A DNA stretch of 64,000 nucleotides, taken from Palsa-1150 sp036490515. GTDB lineage: Bacteria > Myxococcota_A > Polyangia > Polyangiales > Polyangiaceae. A program made the position numbers and the translations under genes. The stretch lies in contig DASXDU010000005.1 of NCBI GenBank assembly GCA_036490515.1, positions 182,201-246,200 of the forward strand. Reading direction: 5' to 3'. The notes beneath the pieces are model-generated. The model had not been told where the DNA came from, did not search any database, and worked only from the letters and a program-made list of their open reading frames with translations. Positions 48,569-57,046 of this stretch are shown here, one piece after another. Numbering within the stretch: position 1 is the stretch's first letter; each line of letters begins with the position of its first letter.

Positions 48569-50455
48569 TCAGCGCGCCCCCACCACGCGGTAGAGGCCCA
48601 CGCGCACGGGGTCGGCGTCGTACGTCACGGCGTGCGTGCTGGGCCTCGCAGGGACCTCCGCGACGTCGACCGGCTCGAGGACGGCGCTGGCTTCGACGGC
48701 GTCGCACCAGGCGCGAGCCCCCTGGGTCGTGCAGAGGGAGGTCCTCGCCCAGTAGACGCGGTCGCCGAAGGACGGGAGGGCAGGCGGCGGGCCGTGGGCG
48801 TCGAGCCGGACGACGGGCGCGGAAAGGTCGCGCTGGCGACCGTAGAGGGGCAGCTCGACCGCGGTGATCCCGGCCGTCTCGACGGCGACGAGACGCGACC
48901 CGGGCGGGACCTGCTCGCGCCACGCGAGCGCCATGCGCAGCTCGAGCGCGTCGGTCGGGAGCGCCAGCGCCCAGCGCGCGTGCGTGACGGCGTTCGCGGC
49001 AGCCAGGATCGCGACGACCGCCGCAGCCGCGCGCACGCCCGTCGGCCGTCGCATCCACGGCTGCGCGAGGCCCACGGCCGCCGCGACGAACGACGCGGCG
49101 AAGAGGTGGGCGTGCGCGGCCTTCACCCAGTCGACGTCGATGCCGAGGAGCGAGACGCCGATCGCCGAGGCGATCACCGCGAGCGCCGCGTACGCGACGC
49201 GAGGGAGGCGCCGCGTCCGGAGCGCCGGGAGGAGCGCGACGAGGAGCACGGCGCCGGCGCCGACGGCCGGGACGATCGCGAGGTCCTGCGCGTACCCGTG
49301 CCGGACCTCGGGCACGTACTGCGCGCCCGTCGCGCCGCGAAGGAGCGCGATCACGGCCTGGCCCGCAGCCGCGCCGACCGTCGCGCCGATCGCGCTCAGC
49401 GAGATCGCTGCGTGCCGCGAGCTCCGCTTCCAGCCGCCCGGGGTCGCGAGCTGCGCGAACGGGGCGACGGCGATCGCGATCCATCCGACGGGGTGGACGC
49501 GCGCCGCCTGCGCCGCGAGGAGGCCGGCGGCGACCTGGGCTCCGAGGAAGCGCGGAGACCACGCGCGAAGCGTGGGCGCCGAGAGCGAGACGGCCGTCGC
49601 GGCGAGGACGAGCGACGTGCAGGCGACGTAGTACGACTCCGTGAACGCGAGTCGCCAGAGGAGCGGATCGGCGACGAGCCCCAGCGCGAGGGCCCAGGCG
49701 ACGAGAGCGGGGGCTCCCGCGCGGCGCGCGACGAGCCACGCGGTCGCGGGGCACGAGGCAGCGAAAGCGGCGTTGCACGCGAAGACGAGCGCCTCGGGCC
49801 GCGCCGGACGGAGGCGTGCGGCCCAGCCGAAGAGCTCGGGAAACCCGGGCCCATAGGGGCAGCGCTGGCCGAGCGCGTACGCGATCCAGTTCGCGCCGTG
49901 CCCGTTCTGGTGGAAGAAGGAGGCGCCGGCCGTCACGTGCGCCAGCGCGAGCAAGGCCGCTCCGGCGCCGACGAGGAGCCCCGCGCTGGCGCACCGTCGG
50001 CGCCACGACCGAGTGCGCGCCCCGAGCGCGATCGCCGCGACCACGACCCCCGCGAGGAGGCACCAGGGCGCCGCCAGCCACCCCGTCCCGGCCGAACCCT
50101 CCGCCCCCTGCGCGTCGACCGGCTGGATGCCCTTCGGCTCGGCCAGCGGCACGGCGGGATCCCTCTGCACACACCCGACGACGCGGGCGAACGCCTCCTT
50201 CACGGGTCGCGGCGCCGCGCGAAAGTCCGCGAACTCCCCGACGGGCGACACCGAGATGCCCTGCACCTGCCGCATCCCAGCCCCGCCGCGCGTCGCGTCG
50301 ACGAAGGCCGGTGGGCCGCTCCCGTCGGTCACCGCGAAGACGACGTGCCCGGCCGGGCACTCGAACGCCTCGACGTGCGTCGGCCCGGAGGAGGAGCAGG
50401 CGGCGGCCCACGCCCGCGCCTGCGGTCCGCACGCCGCGTCGTCCGTGCGCTCCAC
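48569..50455 (-). CDS. large multi-spanning membrane protein
   Basis: Protein of 628 residues. An N-terminal ~120-residue cytosolic or periplasmic part with Cys (CGPQARAWAAACSSSG, ECPAGHVV) is followed by about 10 transmembrane helices (residues ~130-500) and a C-terminal soluble domain of ~130 residues with a Cys pair (SLCTTQ, WCDA). The topology resembles GT-C-type membrane glycosyltransferases, and an acidic motif in the first loop was not confirmed. The N-terminal part is odd for that family. GTG start, 6 nt after TATGCT. Divergent from the Hxs operon. Confidence 0.75.
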   Translation of the reverse strand: MERTDDAACGPQARAWAAACSSSGPTHVEAFECPAGHVVFAVTDGSGPPAFVDATRGGAGMRQVQGISVSPVGEFADFRAAPRPVKEAFARVVGCVQRDPAVPLAEPKGIQPVDAQGAEGSAGTGWLAAPWCLLAGVVVAAIALGARTRSWRRRCASAGLLVGAGAALLALAHVTAGASFFHQNGHGANWIAYALGQRCPYGPGFPELFGWAARLRPARPEALVFACNAAFAASCPATAWLVARRAGAPALVAWALALGLVADPLLWRLAFTESYYVACTSLVLAATAVSLSAPTLRAWSPRFLGAQVAAGLLAAQAARVHPVGWIAIAVAPFAQLATPGGWKRSSRHAAISLSAIGATVGAAAGQAVIALLRGATGAQYVPEVRHGYAQDLAIVPAVGAGAVLLVALLPALRTRRLPRVAYAALAVIASAIGVSLLGIDVDWVKAAHAHLFAASFVAAAVGLAQPWMRRPTGVRAAAAVVAILAAANAVTHARWALALPTDALELRMALAWREQVPPGSRLVAVETAGITAVELPLYGRQRDLSAPVVRLDAHGPPPALPSFGDRVYWARTSLCTTQGARAWCDAVEASAVLEPVDVAEVPARPSTHAVTYDADPVRVGLYRVVGAR

Positions 50456-50461
50456 CGCGCG

Positions 50462-50467
50462 AGCATA
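50462..50467 (-). promoter_or_regulatory. -10-like element TATGCT for the membrane protein gene
   Basis: TATGCT followed by 6 nt and the GTG start at 50455, with no room for a ribosome-binding site. Confidence 0.4.
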
Positions 50468-50498
50468 CCCGCCGTGGCCCGGGCCGCGCGCCGCGTGG

Positions 50499-50504
50499 TA
50501 AGGT
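50499..50504 (+). promoter_or_regulatory. -10-like element TAAGGT for the Hxs operon
   Basis: TAAGGT in a GC-rich divergent region, 23 nt before the ATG at 50528. AGAGAG follows as a possible ribosome-binding site. Confidence 0.3.
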
Positions 50505-50527
50505 CACCAGCAGAGAGCACCCGCGAG

Positions 50528-51037
50528 ATGACCACGGATTCGCAGGCGTTTCCCGAGGCGCTCGTCGCCGTCGACGTCGGGGCGAGCGCGGTGTCCCTCC
50601 GGGTCGACCCGGCGCTCTACCCGGTCGACGCGCTCTACGGCGCGGCCTACGTCTTCATCGATCGCTGCTACGTGCTGCTCGACAAGCCCGACGCGAGCTG
50701 GCGGGTGACCCTGTCGTGGCGCAAGCAACAGCCGACCGGCGAGCAGCTCCGCGCGCTCGTCGGCGAGTTCGCCAACGAGCTCCTCTCGTGCGCGTGGCGC
50801 GCGAAGATCGCGACCGACAGCCGCGCGCTCATCGAGAGCGTGACGGCGCAGGCCCTCGCCGGCGCGATGGGCCCCCCCTCGCTCGACGAGCTCGAGAAGT
50901 TCGACTTCTCGGAGGACACGTTCGAGGACCCGCTCGGGATCGCTCTCTCCTGGGAGGAGAAGCACAAGAAGAAGGCCCGGCCCGACGATCCCGATCCGAC
51001 GCAGGGCGCCAGCAGCGCGCCCGAGAAGAAGCCGTGA
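50528..51037 (+). CDS. hxsD: HxsD-like protein of a His-Xaa-Ser system
   Basis: Protein of 169 residues. The core matches the HxsD family pattern by eye: 'LYPVDALYGAAYVFIDRCYVLLD', then 'LVGEFANELLSCAWRAKIATDSRALIESVTAQALA' (the LLNDYxLRE-type helix). A charged, Lys-rich tail follows. HxsD is a small protein of unknown role that accompanies the radical SAM maturases of His-Xaa-Ser peptides. First gene of the operon; its end overlaps the next start (GTGA). Confidence 0.75.
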   Translation: MTTDSQAFPEALVAVDVGASAVSLRVDPALYPVDALYGAAYVFIDRCYVLLDKPDASWRVTLSWRKQQPTGEQLRALVGEFANELLSCAWRAKIATDSRALIESVTAQALAGAMGPPSLDELEKFDFSEDTFEDPLGIALSWEEKHKKKARPDDPDPTQGASSAPEKKP

Positions 51038-51249
51038 CCCCGCTCCGGCTGCACCGCGACCTCTACGCCGCATCCGCGGTCGATCGCGCCTTCGGAGTGT
51101 ATGCGCCCCACGCGACCCTCGCGCGTCGCGAGGAGGCGCCCTACTGGGTCGTCGACGTCTCGGCGCAGACCCCCGAGCGCGAGCGGCGTGTGGCCGGCGA
51201 GCTCGCGAACTACGCGCTGGGCCTCACAGTGAAGGAGCGAACGCGATGA
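51034..51249 (+). CDS. small HxsD-like accessory protein
   Basis: Protein of 71 residues from a GTG that overlaps the previous stop by 4 bp; its own stop overlaps the start of the HxsB-like gene (ATGA). The sequence 'LYAASAVDRAFGVYAP' and 'VAGELANYALGLTVKER' repeats the plan of the preceding protein in shorter form. It may bind the substrate peptide as a recognition element. The two-fold presence of this family is unusual. Confidence 0.7.
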   Translation: MTPLRLHRDLYAASAVDRAFGVYAPHATLARREEAPYWVVDVSAQTPERERRVAGELANYALGLTVKERTR

Positions 51250-52742
51250 CGACCAGCCTGGTGCAGCTTCGCCGGCCGAGCACGAGCTTCGCGATGCCGT
51301 TCAACCACCGCGACGTGGCCGGCAAGGTGCTCGTCACGAACACCGAGGGCAACTTCCTGCTGCTCATGCCCGACGAGTTCGCGAGCTTCGCCCGCGGGGA
51401 CGTCGCGAAGGGGACGCCGCTCTACCAGCGCCTCGCCGAGCGCAACTTCGTCCGCGCCGAGGTCGACACGCGCCGGATGGCCGAGCGCCTGCGCGCGCGC
51501 AAGACGTTCCTCCACGCGGGGCCCAACCTGCACATCCTCGTCGTCACGCTCCGGTGCAACGAGACCTGCGTCTACTGCCACGCGTCGCGCGCCGACATGA
51601 CGGCCACGCACACCGACATGACGAAGGAGACCGCCGAGCGCTCGGTGGAGCTCGTCTTCCAGTCGACCAACCCGAGCGTCACCATCGAGTTCCAGGGCGG
51701 CGAGCCGCTCGTCGCGTTCGACGTCGTCAAGCACGTCATCGACGTCGCGCGCGAGAAGAACAAGACGGCCGGCAAGCGCCTCGAGTTCACGATGGTGAGC
51801 AACCTCTCGCTCATGGACGAGGAGAAGCTCGCGTACCTCGTCGACAACCGCGTCCAGATCTGCACGAGCATCGACGGGCCGGAGCACCTGCACGACAAGC
51901 AGCGCAAGCTCCCGGGGCTCTCGGCTCACGCGAAGGCCACGCACTGGATCCGCCGCATCAACGACGCCTACGCGAAGATGGGGCTCGACCCGACGCTCTA
52001 CCACGTCGAGGCGCTCCTCACGACGACGCGCGAGGCGCTCCCGCGCTGGAAGGAGATCGTCGACACGTACGTCGACCTCGGCTGCCGCGCGCTCTTCCTC
52101 CGGCCCGTCGACCCGTTCGGCTTCGCCGACCGCACGGCGCCGCGCGTCGAGTACCCGCGCGCCGAGTACCTCGAGTTCTACCGGAATGCGACCGACTACA
52201 TCCTCGAGCTCAACAAGCGCGGCACCGAGATCCTCGAGCGCTTCGCCGCCATCTTCCTCACGAAGATCCTCGGCGGCGAGGACCCGAACTTCCTCGACAT
52301 CCGCTCGCCGTGCGGCGCCGGCATCGGCCAGATCGCCTACAACTACGACGGCAAGGTCTTCACGTGCGACGAGGGGCGGATGCTCCACGAGATGGGCGAC
52401 AGCACGTTCCTCATCGGGGACGTCGGCACGTCGCGCTACCGGGAGCTCATGGGCCACGAGACCGTCCGCGCGCTCGCGATCGCCTCGAACCTCGACGCGC
52501 AGCCGGACTGCGTCAACTGCACCTACCAGCCGTACTGCGGGGTCTGCCCGGTCCACAGCCACAAGACCCAGGGGTCCATCTTCGGGCGGATGCGCGAGAG
52601 CTCCCTGTGCGCGGTCCACAAGGGCATCCAGGACTATCTCTTCGAGAAGATCGGGTCGGCCGACCGCGAGACCCTCGAGGTCCTCCAGCGCTGGACCACC
52701 CTGCGGGACCGCACCCACTTCCTGCAGACGTGCGCCACCTGA
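51246..52742 (+). CDS. hxsB: HxsB-like radical SAM/SPASM peptide maturase
   Basis: Protein of 498 residues. A ~95-residue N-terminal domain precedes the radical SAM motif CNETCVYC (C104, C108, C111) and FQGGEPL. The SPASM region at the C-terminus carries 'RSPCGAGIGQIAYNYDGKVFTCDEGRM' and 'CVNCTYQPYCGVCPV'. This is the architecture of HxsB, which belongs to systems with His-Xaa-Ser repeat peptides. The presumed substrate is encoded 107 bp downstream (52850-53164). The usual second maturase HxsC is not in the operon. Confidence 0.85.
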   Translation: MTTSLVQLRRPSTSFAMPFNHRDVAGKVLVTNTEGNFLLLMPDEFASFARGDVAKGTPLYQRLAERNFVRAEVDTRRMAERLRARKTFLHAGPNLHILVVTLRCNETCVYCHASRADMTATHTDMTKETAERSVELVFQSTNPSVTIEFQGGEPLVAFDVVKHVIDVAREKNKTAGKRLEFTMVSNLSLMDEEKLAYLVDNRVQICTSIDGPEHLHDKQRKLPGLSAHAKATHWIRRINDAYAKMGLDPTLYHVEALLTTTREALPRWKEIVDTYVDLGCRALFLRPVDPFGFADRTAPRVEYPRAEYLEFYRNATDYILELNKRGTEILERFAAIFLTKILGGEDPNFLDIRSPCGAGIGQIAYNYDGKVFTCDEGRMLHEMGDSTFLIGDVGTSRYRELMGHETVRALAIASNLDAQPDCVNCTYQPYCGVCPVHSHKTQGSIFGRMRESSLCAVHKGIQDYLFEKIGSADRETLEVLQRWTTLRDRTHFLQTCAT

Positions 52743-52831
52743 CGGCCGTGACGCACCACGACGGCCGCGCGGCAGGGCCTCGCCTGCATACACCCGCACC
52801 ATACGCACGTGACGCGGCCCGGCGCTCCGCG

Positions 52832-52837
52832 TAGACT
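52832..52837 (+). promoter_or_regulatory. -10-like element TAGACT for the HGS peptide gene
   Basis: TAGACT, 12 nt before the ATG at 52850. It may give the peptide gene its own strong transcript, as is common for precursor genes. Confidence 0.35.
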
Positions 52838-52849
52838 GAGCCGCAGGCC

Positions 52850-53164
52850 ATGGGCGCAGGGCAAGACCCGGACGACGACGACCTTCCACGCTTCGCGCGG
52901 GACGCCGGCAGCGAGCTGACGCCGGAGCAGAAGGACATCGCGGACCACGCCGGCAAGAAGGCCGACGAGAGCGTGCCCGGCGATCCGTCGCAAGGCCCGG
53001 ACGGGCCCGAGACGCCGGCGCAGCACTGCTCCCACGGCAGCCACGGCAGCCACGGTTCGCACGGGAGCCACGGGTCGCACGGCAGCCACGGCTCGCACGG
53101 GAGCCACGGGTCGCACGGCAGCCACGGCTCTCACGGGAGCCACGGCTCGCACGGCAGCTGGTAG
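52850..53164 (+). CDS. hxsA: His-Gly-Ser repeat peptide, probable modified precursor
   Basis: Peptide of 104 residues in two parts. Residues 1-58 are a polar leader-like region with an acidic start (DPDDDDLPRF) and a helix-prone stretch (ELTPEQKDIADHAGKKADE). Residues 59-103 are one HCS followed by fourteen HGS triplets, and the last residue is Trp. The pattern is that of HxsA-type His-Xaa-Ser repeat peptides. It follows the HxsB-like gene by 107 bp with its own TAGACT box. Modification by HxsB is inferred from known Hxs systems. A metal-binding role for the His repeats is also possible. Confidence 0.83.
   Translation: MGAGQDPDDDDLPRFARDAGSELTPEQKDIADHAGKKADESVPGDPSQGPDGPETPAQHCSHGSHGSHGSHGSHGSHGSHGSHGSHGSHGSHGSHGSHGSHGSW
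53033..53158 (+). repeat. 9-bp tandem repeats encoding HGS, with 36-bp higher-order unit
   Basis: Fourteen CAC-GGN-(AGC/TCN) units. The codon choice cycles through four forms, so that units 4-7 and 8-11 are nearly identical 36-bp blocks and units 12-14 a partial third. This records block duplication. Confidence 0.85.
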
Positions 53165-53240
53165 CGGCCGCGCGCGCAGGGCGCCCGTTCACGGTCTCCA
53201 GGGCCCCGGGTCCCCGGGTCCACGTGGCCGCCGGGCTCAC

Positions 53241-54806
53241 TCACCCACGCACGGCGTGAATCGCGGCGCCGAGGCCGTCGACGATCGCGGGGGACGCCTC
53301 GCCGTCGAGGCGATACCCGCCCGTCGACCTTGCTCCCTCGCGCGCGAGCCAGATCGTCGCCGTCGCGTCATCCGCGCCGCGCAGGACGACCTCTGCGTGC
53401 GTCGCCGACTCGTCGAGCCGTGTCTCGGTCCAGAGGAGCTCCCCGAAGGGCGCCGCGGCACGGAGGCGATCGAGGCGCGCGGCGATGGAAGGGTCGACGG
53501 GCTCGAACGCCTCCGGCCCGGGCGGCGCGAACGTGCGCATCCCCGCGTCCTCGAGAAGTGACCAGAGCGCCCGCGTCGCGGCGAGCGCCGACGAAGCGTC
53601 GATCGTGACCGCTTGCGTACGCAGAGTGCACCAGTCGGATCGAGCGATGGCATCTTTCCCCGCGCCCGCGCCCGCGAACAGGAACCCCATCCCGCGTCCA
53701 TCGCGCCCGCGCAGCGTCACCGCCACCTCGCGCAGGTTCATCTCTTCGAGGGTGCCCTCGGCGACCCAGGGCGCGATCCGCTCGACCGCGGCCAGGGCCT
53801 CACGAAGGTGCGGCCGCAGACGGAGCGCGACGAGCCGCGGGAAGACGTCGAGCCTCGCGGCCGCCTCCGCCGTGACGGGCACGAGCTCGCCGGTACCCAT
53901 CCTCTCGGCGTAGAGGTCGAAGACCCCCGTGCAGTGCCCGTCGAAGACGCACGACGCGCAGCCGGCCGGCTTCTGCTTGCGGTTCGTTCGCGCGAGGAAA
54001 CGCGCGGGCTTGAGCGTCGCGCCGCCGACGTCGTCGGCCGTCACCGTCGTCATCGGGTGGTGGTCGTGGTGGATCCACGGCGCGAGCGAAGGCGCGACGC
54101 AGAAGGGCAGGCTCCCCACGCTGACGTCGAACCCCGCCGGGAACGCACGCACCGTGCGCTCGAGGGCCGGCGCGACCTCGGCGTATCGCGGCATCATCGC
54201 GACGATGGCCTCCTCCTCGAGCGTCCCCGTGTCGTACGGGTTGAACATGTCGACGTGCACCTGCGCGACGCCGAGCGGCACGAGGAGCTCGGCGTAGCGG
54301 TCGATCGTCGCGGCGTTCTGCTGCACGAGGCACAGGTTCACGGTCGCGCGCTGGCCGCGGTCGCGCACCGTCGCCAGCGCGCGCAGCACCTGATCGAAGC
54401 CGCCCTTGCGGCCCGTCGTCCGTTCGTGCGCGTCGCGGGTCGCCCCCTGGACCGAGAAGCGCCACTCGAAGCGCCCGCCCGTGGCGAGGATGCGATCGAC
54501 CAGGTCCGTGCTTCCGGCCTTCGACCCGTTGGAGAAGATGACGATGCGCTCGAAGCCGAGCGACACCGCCAGCTCGACGATGGGGAAGAACGCGGGCTGG
54601 AGGGTGGGCTCGCCGCCGAGGAACGTGATCCGCCGGTGGCCCGCGGCCCACGCCTCGCGCACGCGGGCCTCGAGCATGGCGGTGTCGAGCAGCGGGGCCT
54701 GCCGCGCCTGCGTGAGGCGTCCGCTCTCGCAGAAGACGCAACGGTCGTTGCACAGATGCCCGAGCTGGAGCTCGAACTCGCGGCTGCGGCCCTCCGGGGA
54801 GCTCAC
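53241..54806 (-). CDS. radical SAM protein with SPASM-like Cys and C-terminal extension
   Basis: Protein of 521 residues. CNDRCVFC (C19, C23, C26) lies close to the N-terminus, with FLGGEPTLQP, 'FSNGSKAGS' and a long RFSVQG strand. Auxiliary Cys CASCVFDGHCTGVFDLY near residue 290 are followed by ~200 residues without known domain. The GTG at 54806 overlaps the stop of the upstream Tat-protein gene by 4 bp, so they are translationally coupled. It ends 77 bp from the HGS peptide gene, in convergent orientation, and could also act on that peptide. Confidence 0.87.
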   Translation of the reverse strand: MSSPEGRSREFELQLGHLCNDRCVFCESGRLTQARQAPLLDTAMLEARVREAWAAGHRRITFLGGEPTLQPAFFPIVELAVSLGFERIVIFSNGSKAGSTDLVDRILATGGRFEWRFSVQGATRDAHERTTGRKGGFDQVLRALATVRDRGQRATVNLCLVQQNAATIDRYAELLVPLGVAQVHVDMFNPYDTGTLEEEAIVAMMPRYAEVAPALERTVRAFPAGFDVSVGSLPFCVAPSLAPWIHHDHHPMTTVTADDVGGATLKPARFLARTNRKQKPAGCASCVFDGHCTGVFDLYAERMGTGELVPVTAEAAARLDVFPRLVALRLRPHLREALAAVERIAPWVAEGTLEEMNLREVAVTLRGRDGRGMGFLFAGAGAGKDAIARSDWCTLRTQAVTIDASSALAATRALWSLLEDAGMRTFAPPGPEAFEPVDPSIAARLDRLRAAAPFGELLWTETRLDESATHAEVVLRGADDATATIWLAREGARSTGGYRLDGEASPAIVDGLGAAIHAVRG

Positions 54807-55372
54807 ACGGCGCGCTGCGAGAGCGTCGGCAACGCGGGAAGGGTCACTCCGGCCGCCTCGCGATGCGCGAGGTGCGCGCCGAGCGCCATCGCGGCGAGGC
54901 CGTGCTCCTCGACCGTGGCCGTCACTCCCCGCCCCTGGTTGTTGAGGTAGACGGCGAGCGACCCCGCGTGCGCGACCCCGGGCGTGTGCGGATCGTGGCC
55001 GAGGAGCTCGACCTCGAAGCTGCGACCCGACGTGTCCGCGAGCGCCACCGCGACGGCCCCGTCGTCCCTCGCCGTGACTGCCGTGACCGAGCACGCGCCG
55101 AAGACCGCGCCCGCCTTGACTCCCGCGCGCTCGAGCGCGCCGATGCTCCCGGCACCGCCTGCGCTGCCTGCGTTTGGCGTCTCCGCGGTGCCGCCCGCGC
55201 CTGCGCCCGCGCGCCCGTCTGCGCCTGCGCCCACGCCCGTCGACGCCGGCAGGGGATGCGCGCCGGCGCCATCGGGCACCTTGGCGATGGCAATCCCTGC
55301 GGCGCCCGCGACCGCCGCACCCACGCCGCCCAGAAATCCGCGTCGTCCGAGCTGCTCGAGGGTGTTCGGCAT
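54803..55372 (-). CDS. Tat-exported protein coupled to a radical SAM gene
   Basis: Protein of 189 residues. The N-terminus LGRRGFLGGVGAAVAGAAGIAIA is a twin-arginine signal, so the product is exported folded. A Gly/Ala-rich linker (residues ~45-85, partly from GCGCCC-type repeats) leads to a ~90-residue domain with 'SFEVELLGHDPHTPGVAHAGSLAVYLNNQG' and 'HGLAAMALGAHLAH'. Family not recognised. Coupling to the radical SAM gene suggests substrate or partner. The ATG at 55372 is 7 nt after TAGACT. Confidence 0.75.
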   Translation of the reverse strand: MPNTLEQLGRRGFLGGVGAAVAGAAGIAIAKVPDGAGAHPLPASTGVGAGADGRAGAGAGGTAETPNAGSAGGAGSIGALERAGVKAGAVFGACSVTAVTARDDGAVAVALADTSGRSFEVELLGHDPHTPGVAHAGSLAVYLNNQGRGVTATVEEHGLAAMALGAHLAHREAAGVTLPALPTLSQRAV

Positions 55373-55379
55373 GCCCCAA

Positions 55380-55385
55380 AGTCTA
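55380..55385 (-). promoter_or_regulatory. -10-like element TAGACT for the Tat/radical SAM pair
   Basis: TAGACT, 7 nt before the ATG at 55372; the same hexamer precedes the HGS peptide gene. Confidence 0.4.
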
Positions 55386-55464
55386 CTCTCGGGCCTGCGC
55401 TGCCTCAACTTCGGCCCCGTGTTTCATGCGGAGGGCCCCCCGCCGTGATACGGATCATGGTGCA

Positions 55465-57021
55465 ATGAGCGAGTCTGCCGTCATCCCCGTAAAGGAGGGA
55501 GACCTCCTCGCCGGCAAGTACCGCGTCGAGCGCATTCTCGGCGTGGGCGGGATGGGCATCGTCGTTTCGGCGCTCCACGAGCAGCTCGAGCAGCGCGTCG
55601 CCATCAAGTTCGTCCGCGAGGAGGCCCTCGGCAACGACGAGGCGGTCCAGAGGTTTCTGCGCGAGGCGCGCGCCGCCGTGAAGCTCCGCAGCGAGCACGC
55701 GGCCAAGGTGCTCGACGTCGGGACCCTCGACTCGGGGGCTCCGTACATGGTCATGGAGTTCCTCGAGGGGAGCGACCTCGGGGCGGTGCTCGTCGAACAG
55801 GGCCCGCTGCCGGTCGAGCTTGCGGCCGCCTACATCGTCCAGGCGTGCGAGGCCGTCGCCGAGGCGCACGCCGCCGGCATCGTCCACCGCGACCTCAAGC
55901 CGCAGAACCTCTTCCTCGCCCGCACCGTCGGCGGCGCCTCGCGGGTCAAGGTGCTCGACTTCGGCGTCTCGAAGTCGATGACCCAGGGCAGCGGCGGCCT
56001 GACGCAGACGCGCTCGATGCTCGGCTCGCCGCTCTACATGTCCCCCGAGCAGATGCGGTCGTCGCGCGACGTCGACTCCCGGTCCGACGTGTGGGCCCTC
56101 GGCGTCGTGCTCTACGAGCTTCTCACGCAGCGCTGGCCGTTCGAGGCCGAGACGATGCCCGAGCTGTGCCTCAAGGTGGTCACCGAGCCGCCGCAGTCGC
56201 TGCTCGAGCTCCGTCCCGACGCGCCGCCCGCGATGGTCGAGGTCATCGAGCGCTGCCTCGCAAAGGACCCCGCGGCCCGCTATGCCGACGCCTCCGAGGT
56301 CGCGTCTGCGCTCGAGCCGCTCGCCCCGCCCGAGTCGCGCGTCACCGTCGAGCGCGCCCGCCTCGCGATGGGCGCCACGGCGAGGCGTCCGCTCCCGAGC
56401 TCCGCGGGCCTCACGCCTCTTCCCGGCTCGAAGGCGATGGCGTCGGGCGCCACGGCGGGCGCGCGCACGGCGCCCACCCCCGCGGCCTGGGGCTCCGGCA
56501 AGGGCGAGTCTCCCGCGGCCCCCGCCGAGGGAAGGCGCGGCGGCGGTCCCGCGATGTGGATCGGGCTGGGCATCGCGGCGGCTGCGGTCGTCGGTGGGGT
56601 CGTCTTCCTCCTGAGCGGTCGTGGTGCGCCGGCCCAGTCGGCGACAGCCACGCCCACGCCCCCCGCGCCCTCCGTGGTCGTCGCACCTCCTCCTCCCGCA
56701 GCCCCACCGCCGACCACGCTCGCTGCCGGAACGACCACGGCCGCTGGCACCGCTCCCGGGCCGACGTCGACCGCCGACGTCGCGCCGTCACCGTCCGCCT
56801 CTGCTTCCGCCGCCGCCTCGACCGTCGCGGGGACGCCGGCCACGCGACCATGGCTGCCCGTCGGCGCGGCTCCCGCGACCGGGGTGAAACCTCTCACGCC
56901 GCCCGTGCGTAGGCCCGGTGCAGGAGCCAGCGGTGCGAACGGCGCGAACGGTGCGAGCGGTGCGAACGGTACGAAGGGGCCGGGCGGCAAGCCCGGCGAC
57001 GACATTCCCTCGCTGCGCTGA
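55465..57021 (+). CDS. membrane-anchored Ser/Thr protein kinase with collagen-like tail
   Basis: Protein of 518 residues. Kinase domain: GVGGMGIVVSA glycine loop, RVAIKFV, HRDLKPQN, DFGVSK, and SPEQM. A linker is followed by one transmembrane helix (MWIGLGIAAAAVVGGVVFLLS) and a ~150-residue external Pro/Ala/Thr region that ends in GAN/GAS/GTK triplets, collagen-like. First gene of a three-gene set with a TPR-PEGA protein and a lipoprotein, a frequent trio in myxobacteria. Its ligand and substrates are unknown. Confidence 0.92.
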   Translation: MSESAVIPVKEGDLLAGKYRVERILGVGGMGIVVSALHEQLEQRVAIKFVREEALGNDEAVQRFLREARAAVKLRSEHAAKVLDVGTLDSGAPYMVMEFLEGSDLGAVLVEQGPLPVELAAAYIVQACEAVAEAHAAGIVHRDLKPQNLFLARTVGGASRVKVLDFGVSKSMTQGSGGLTQTRSMLGSPLYMSPEQMRSSRDVDSRSDVWALGVVLYELLTQRWPFEAETMPELCLKVVTEPPQSLLELRPDAPPAMVEVIERCLAKDPAARYADASEVASALEPLAPPESRVTVERARLAMGATARRPLPSSAGLTPLPGSKAMASGATAGARTAPTPAAWGSGKGESPAAPAEGRRGGGPAMWIGLGIAAAAVVGGVVFLLSGRGAPAQSATATPTPPAPSVVVAPPPPAAPPPTTLAAGTTTAAGTAPGPTSTADVAPSPSASASAAASTVAGTPATRPWLPVGAAPATGVKPLTPPVRRPGAGASGANGANGASGANGTKGPGGKPGDDIPSLR

Positions 57022-57046
57022 CCGCGTTGGGGGTACACAAGGGAGA

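Noticed and set aside
53033..53158. HGS-coding DNA as a CRISPR or non-coding minisatellite
   Set aside because: The frame is open with a leader and stop, the units are codon-exact, and it follows a matching maturase gene.
53241..54806. Naming this radical SAM gene as HxsC
   Set aside because: It is not in the Hxs operon, points the other way and is coupled to a Tat protein; only the general motif is shared.
56930..57018. Collagen-like triplets at the end of the kinase as a separate peptide gene
   Set aside because: They are in frame with the kinase and follow its transmembrane helix and linker.
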